From: JAGREO01 sp020446285
GTDB lineage: Bacteria; Pseudomonadota; Alphaproteobacteria; Geminicoccales; Geminicoccaceae
Direction of reading: 5' to 3'
Assembly (NCBI GenBank): GCA_041398005.1
Contig: JAWKVP010000004.1
Location: forward strand, 310,001 to 374,000
Length of the DNA: 64,000 nucleotides
Each line of letters starts with the position of its first letter. The stretch's first letter is position 1. Both the position numbers and the translations under genes were made by a program. The notes below the pieces were generated by a model, which ran no database searches, had not been told where the DNA came from, and saw only the letters and a program-made list of their open reading frames with translations. This document shows, in pieces, positions 61,365-64,000 of the stretch.

Positions 61365-62836
61365 CAGCCCACCGTCAGTACATGGATACGGCCATCACGG
61401 CGAACGGAGATCTCCCAGCGCCGCCGTTCCCGCCCGATCAGCCCGAGCAGGCCATCAACCGTCTTCACCTCTTCGCCGTCGATCGCCACGATGACATCCC
61501 CCGTTCGCAGCCGAAGGCGCGACGCGAAGCCGCGGCGGGCAAGCCGGACGACGACGACACCTGTCTCGAACATGTCGAGACCGAGTTCCTCATTGAACGC
61601 CGGCGACATGTTCGCAACTTCGAGCCCGTCGAACGGATGCCGGCCTTCGAGCACGGTCCGCGCCGGCTCCGGCGTATGTGGCGGGGCTTCGACCCGAAGT
61701 GAAAGGATCTCCGCCTGCCCGTCATGCCAGCGAAGGAGTTTTACCTGTTCGCCGATCGGCTGCAAGGCGAGCCGGAGATTGAGGCCCGGTTCATCGAAGA
61801 TCTCTACACCATCGACCTCCAGGATCACATCACCCTTGACGAGGCCGGCACGCTCCGCGGCTCCACCGTCATAGACGCGATTGACAACCACACCAGCGGG
61901 CCGGCGCATATCGAGAGCCGCGGCGAGACCGGTATCCACTGCCTGAATGTCAGCAGCGAGCCATGGCCGGCGGACGGTTCCTTCGGCATCGATGGAAAGC
62001 ATCTGCGCCCGCACGAGATTGGCCGGAATGGCGAAGCCGATCCCGATCGAACCGCCACCACCACGGGTAAAAATCGCCGTGTTGACGCCGATCAGTGTTC
62101 CATCAAGACCGATGAGCGCGCCACCCGAATTGCCGGGATTGATGGCTGCGTCCGTCTGGATGAACGACACGTCGCGGCGCCCCGGCGATACGCGCGACTT
62201 CGCCGATACGATGCCGCTTGTCACCGTCTGGCCGATTCCGAACGGATTGCCGATAGCCAACACCAGATCGCCCACCTCGATCCGGTCACTGTCACCAAGC
62301 GGCACGACCGGCAGATCACCGACATCGCCCTGCAACATGATGAATGCGAGATCGGCACGCTCATCGTCGGCCAGCACTTCCGCACGAACCTCACGTCGAT
62401 CATGGAGGATCACGGTAATTTCGTCGGCCCCCTCGATTACATGATGATTGGTCACGACAAGCCCGTCGGCTCGCACGACCACACCCGATCCCAGGGAATT
62501 CTGTTCCCGATGCCCCGGCTCGGAGGGTACTCCGAAATCCCGGAAGAAATGACGAAAGAAGGGATCGTCGGCGAACAGATCGCGCCGGACATCGACCTGC
62601 TTTCGCGTGGTAATGCTCACCACGGCCGGCGCGGCAGCGCGCACGACCGGCGCGAACGTCAGGTCGATCTCACTGCGGCTGGCCGGAACACGCCTGGCCG
62701 TCTCGTCGACCGTCGCCGCCGCGGTTTCACAGACCGGAACCGCAAGAACGGCAAAAAGGGCGAACGCCATCAGTGACATTCGCCCCTTTCGGAAGCCGGT
62801 GCGTACCCGATGCCAATCAGGCCGCGATTTCGACAT
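61364..62836 (-). CDS. DegP/HtrA-like periplasmic serine protease
   Basis: A 490-residue trypsin-fold protease with two PDZ domains. The catalytic triad is His132 (TNHHVIEG), Asp162 (ERADLAF) and Ser237 (NPGNSGGA). A signal segment lies at 20-41 after a basic N-terminus; PDZ1 is about 285-380 and PDZ2 about 400-485. It degrades misfolded envelope proteins. Starting at ATG 62836 it overlaps rplQ by 20 bases. ATG 62779 (Met20) with AAAGGGG upstream avoids overlap and is nearly as likely. Confidence 0.94.
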   Translation of the reverse strand: MSKSRPDWHRVRTGFRKGRMSLMAFALFAVLAVPVCETAAATVDETARRVPASRSEIDLTFAPVVRAAAPAVVSITTRKQVDVRRDLFADDPFFRHFFRDFGVPSEPGHREQNSLGSGVVVRADGLVVTNHHVIEGADEITVILHDRREVRAEVLADDERADLAFIMLQGDVGDLPVVPLGDSDRIEVGDLVLAIGNPFGIGQTVTSGIVSAKSRVSPGRRDVSFIQTDAAINPGNSGGALIGLDGTLIGVNTAIFTRGGGGSIGIGFAIPANLVRAQMLSIDAEGTVRRPWLAADIQAVDTGLAAALDMRRPAGVVVNRVYDGGAAERAGLVKGDVILEVDGVEIFDEPGLNLRLALQPIGEQVKLLRWHDGQAEILSLRVEAPPHTPEPARTVLEGRHPFDGLEVANMSPAFNEELGLDMFETGVVVVRLARRGFASRLRLRTGDVIVAIDGEEVKTVDGLLGLIGRERRRWEISVRRDGRIHVLTVG

Positions 62837-63248
62837 CCTCCTCCTCGCTCACATTCTGCGGCGGGCCGGAATCCTGACCACGCGCCGAAACATCACGATC
62901 GACAAATTCGATTACCGCCATCGGCGCATTGTCGCCATAACGGAAACCTGCCTTGAGGACCCGGATATAACCGCCATCGCGCGATCCGTAACGCGGTCCC
63001 AACACATCGATCAGCTTCGCCGCCGTCTTTTCGCAACGGGTCCGGGCGATCAGAAGCCTGCGACTGTGCAAGTCACCACGCTTGCCAAGCGTTACGAGCT
63101 TTTCCACGACCGGACGAAGCTCCTTTGCCTTCGGCAGGGTCGTCACGATCTGCTCGTGCTTGACAAGCGCCTGCGCCATATTGGCAAAGAGCGCCCGACG
63201 ATGGGACGCTGTGCGGTTCAGCTTGCGGCCACTCTTGCGATGTCGCAT
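62817..63248 (-). CDS. rplQ: 50S ribosomal protein L17
   Basis: A 143-residue ribosomal protein. The N-terminus MRHRKSGRKLNRTASHRRAL and the central YIRVLKAGFRYGDNAPMA are universal L17 features. The acidic tail (SEEEDVEIAA) is an addition common in this class. It follows rpoA by 137 bases on the same strand, the conserved end of the alpha operon. Confidence 0.98.
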   Translation of the reverse strand: MRHRKSGRKLNRTASHRRALFANMAQALVKHEQIVTTLPKAKELRPVVEKLVTLGKRGDLHSRRLLIARTRCEKTAAKLIDVLGPRYGSRDGGYIRVLKAGFRYGDNAPMAVIEFVDRDVSARGQDSGPPQNVSEEEDVEIAA

Positions 63249-63257
63249 GGCATGCTA

Positions 63258-63272
63258 CCGGCTTCGAGCCGG
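63258..63272 (-). promoter_or_regulatory. hairpin in the rpoA-rplQ intercistronic region
   Basis: CCGGCT-TCG-AGCCGG, a perfect 6-base stem with a 3-base loop, sits 10 bases before the rplQ start. It may affect rplQ translation or be a processing site; there is no T-run. Confidence 0.4.
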
Positions 63273-63385
63273 CCTCCTTCTTGAGTTTTCCCTGCCTCCA
63301 TCCAGTCGAACAAAGACAGGCCTGATATTGTGAGTGACGTCCCGTAACCTGGACGACCCCGCATCGACAACGGCAAGAACCGACT

Positions 63386-64000
63386 CTAGAACGGCTCCTC
63401 GACCTTCCGGGCCAGTTCCTCGATATTCTCGGGCGGCCAGCCAGCGACGTCCATGCCGAGATGCAGTCCCATCTGGGCCAGGACCTCCTTGATCTCGTTC
63501 AGGGACTTCCGGCCGAAATTCGGAGTGCGAAGCATCTCGCCTTCGGTCTTCTGCACCAGATCCCCGATATAGACGATATTGTCGTTCTTCAGACAGTTGG
63601 CCGAACGAACCGAAAGCTCCAGTTCATCCACCTTGCGCAGCAGGTTCGGATTGAACGGGAGCTCCGGCCGGCGCTCCTGCGGCTGCTGCAGGTTGGGCTC
63701 CTCGAAATTGATGAAGGGCTGCAGCTGATCCTGGAGAATGCGCGCGGCGAGCGCCACAGCGTCGTCCGGTGCCACGGAACCGTCCGTTTCAATTGTGAAC
63801 GTCAGCCGATCGTAATCCGTCTGCTGCCCGACACGCGCATTGTCGACACGATAGGCGACCTTGCGAACCGGACTGTAGATGGCGTCAATGGCAATGAGCC
63901 CGATCGGCGCATCCTCGGCCTTGTTGAGCGATGATGGAACATAGCCCTTGCCGATACCGACAGACAGTTCCATGCTCAATGTACCGCCTTCATCGACGTG
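63386..64000 (-). CDS. rpoA: DNA-directed RNA polymerase alpha subunit (5' end outside window)
   Basis: The last 200 or so residues of RpoA. Seen are the end of the alpha-NTD (IDAIYSPVRKVAYRVDNARV; LTFTIETDGSVAP), the linker (PELPFNPNLL) and the alpha-CTD, which contacts UP elements and activators (VRSANCLKNDNIVYIGDLVQ; LRTPNFGRKSLNEIKEVL). The full protein is about 340 residues, so 130-140 N-terminal residues lie off the window. The final residues ARKVEEPF are intact. Confidence 0.98.
   Translation of the reverse strand, partial: HVDEGGTLSMELSVGIGKGYVPSSLNKAEDAPIGLIAIDAIYSPVRKVAYRVDNARVGQQTDYDRLTFTIETDGSVAPDDAVALAARILQDQLQPFINFEEPNLQQPQERRPELPFNPNLLRKVDELELSVRSANCLKNDNIVYIGDLVQKTEGEMLRTPNFGRKSLNEIKEVLAQMGLHLGMDVAGWPPENIEELARKVEEPF

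Noticed and set aside
61724..62776. A 350-codon plus-strand frame over the DegP-like gene
   Set aside because: Antisense to a protease with an intact triad and two PDZ domains.

Overview
The window is a GC-rich, gene-dense piece of a chromosome from an alphaproteobacterium. Supporting signs are the LexA operator type (GTTC-N7-GTTC), the gene orders moaC-moeA-lexA and rpoA-rplQ-degP-rarA-rluC, a PuuD-type urate oxidase, and many 4-base ATGA start/stop overlaps. I cannot place it to genus. About 58 protein genes are supported. The first (mutS) and last (rpoA) run off the window. I saw no tRNA or rRNA gene, CRISPR array or prophage.

Layout. Bases 1-7 kb: mutS, an M48 membrane peptidase, a macro-domain gene overlapping a galactonate-degradation pair (dgoK-dgoA), a small unknown gene and a glutathione-S-transferase-like gene. 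6.9-11.4 kb: a manganese-type metal uptake operon (binding protein, ATPase, two permeases, MntR) with candidate operators in front. 11.5-21.7 kb: malonyl-CoA decarboxylase, a PpiC-like isomerase, a small lipoprotein, composite palindromic repeats, a lipoprotein subtilase with a probable beta-barrel, the ribosome ATPase EttA, a Kef-type antiporter and a coiled-coil/Sel1 protein. 21.9-26.8 kb: serine/glycine metabolism (sdaA, glyA), a DksA/TraR zinc protein and release factor 3. 27-31.2 kb: a SulP transporter and a purine catabolic pair (guaD, puuD).

31.4-36.8 kb: a cobalamin riboswitch in front of a lone CbiM-type permease, wrbA, an L-idonate 5-dehydrogenase-like gene, glgC and a D-threonine-aldolase-like gene. 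36.8-39.6 kb: a 929-residue membrane-anchored coiled-coil protein containing seven 32-residue repeats. 39.9-44.9 kb: a TRAP transporter for an organic acid whose large permease has an extra C-terminal half. 45-50.3 kb: a co-directional set for aromatic or organic-acid breakdown (HAD dehalogenase, VOC protein, fumarylacetoacetase-like, metallo-beta-lactamase fold, flavin hydroxylase and a DUF2783 protein); the last two resemble the MhaAB 3-hydroxyphenylacetate hydroxylase. 50.4-52.9 kb: lexA, moeA, moaC. 53-58.4 kb: an orphan polyamine-type binding protein with a clear terminator, a mannonate dehydratase and the molybdate genes modC-modB-modA-modE. 58.5 kb: a truncated IS1380 transposase relic. 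58.7-64 kb: a zincin, rluC, rarA, a DegP-like protease, rplQ and the 3' part of rpoA, all on the minus strand.

The genes mostly describe a metabolically flexible heterotroph using sugar acids (galactonate, idonate, mannonate), organic acids, purines and aromatics, with metal (Mn, Co, Mo) import systems. The most unusual items are the 32-residue repeat protein, the extended TRAP permease, the family of CTAG-bounded palindromic repeats (two 109-base copies plus relatives), the riboswitch-controlled lone CbiM and a possibly frameshifted small gene at 46.3 kb.
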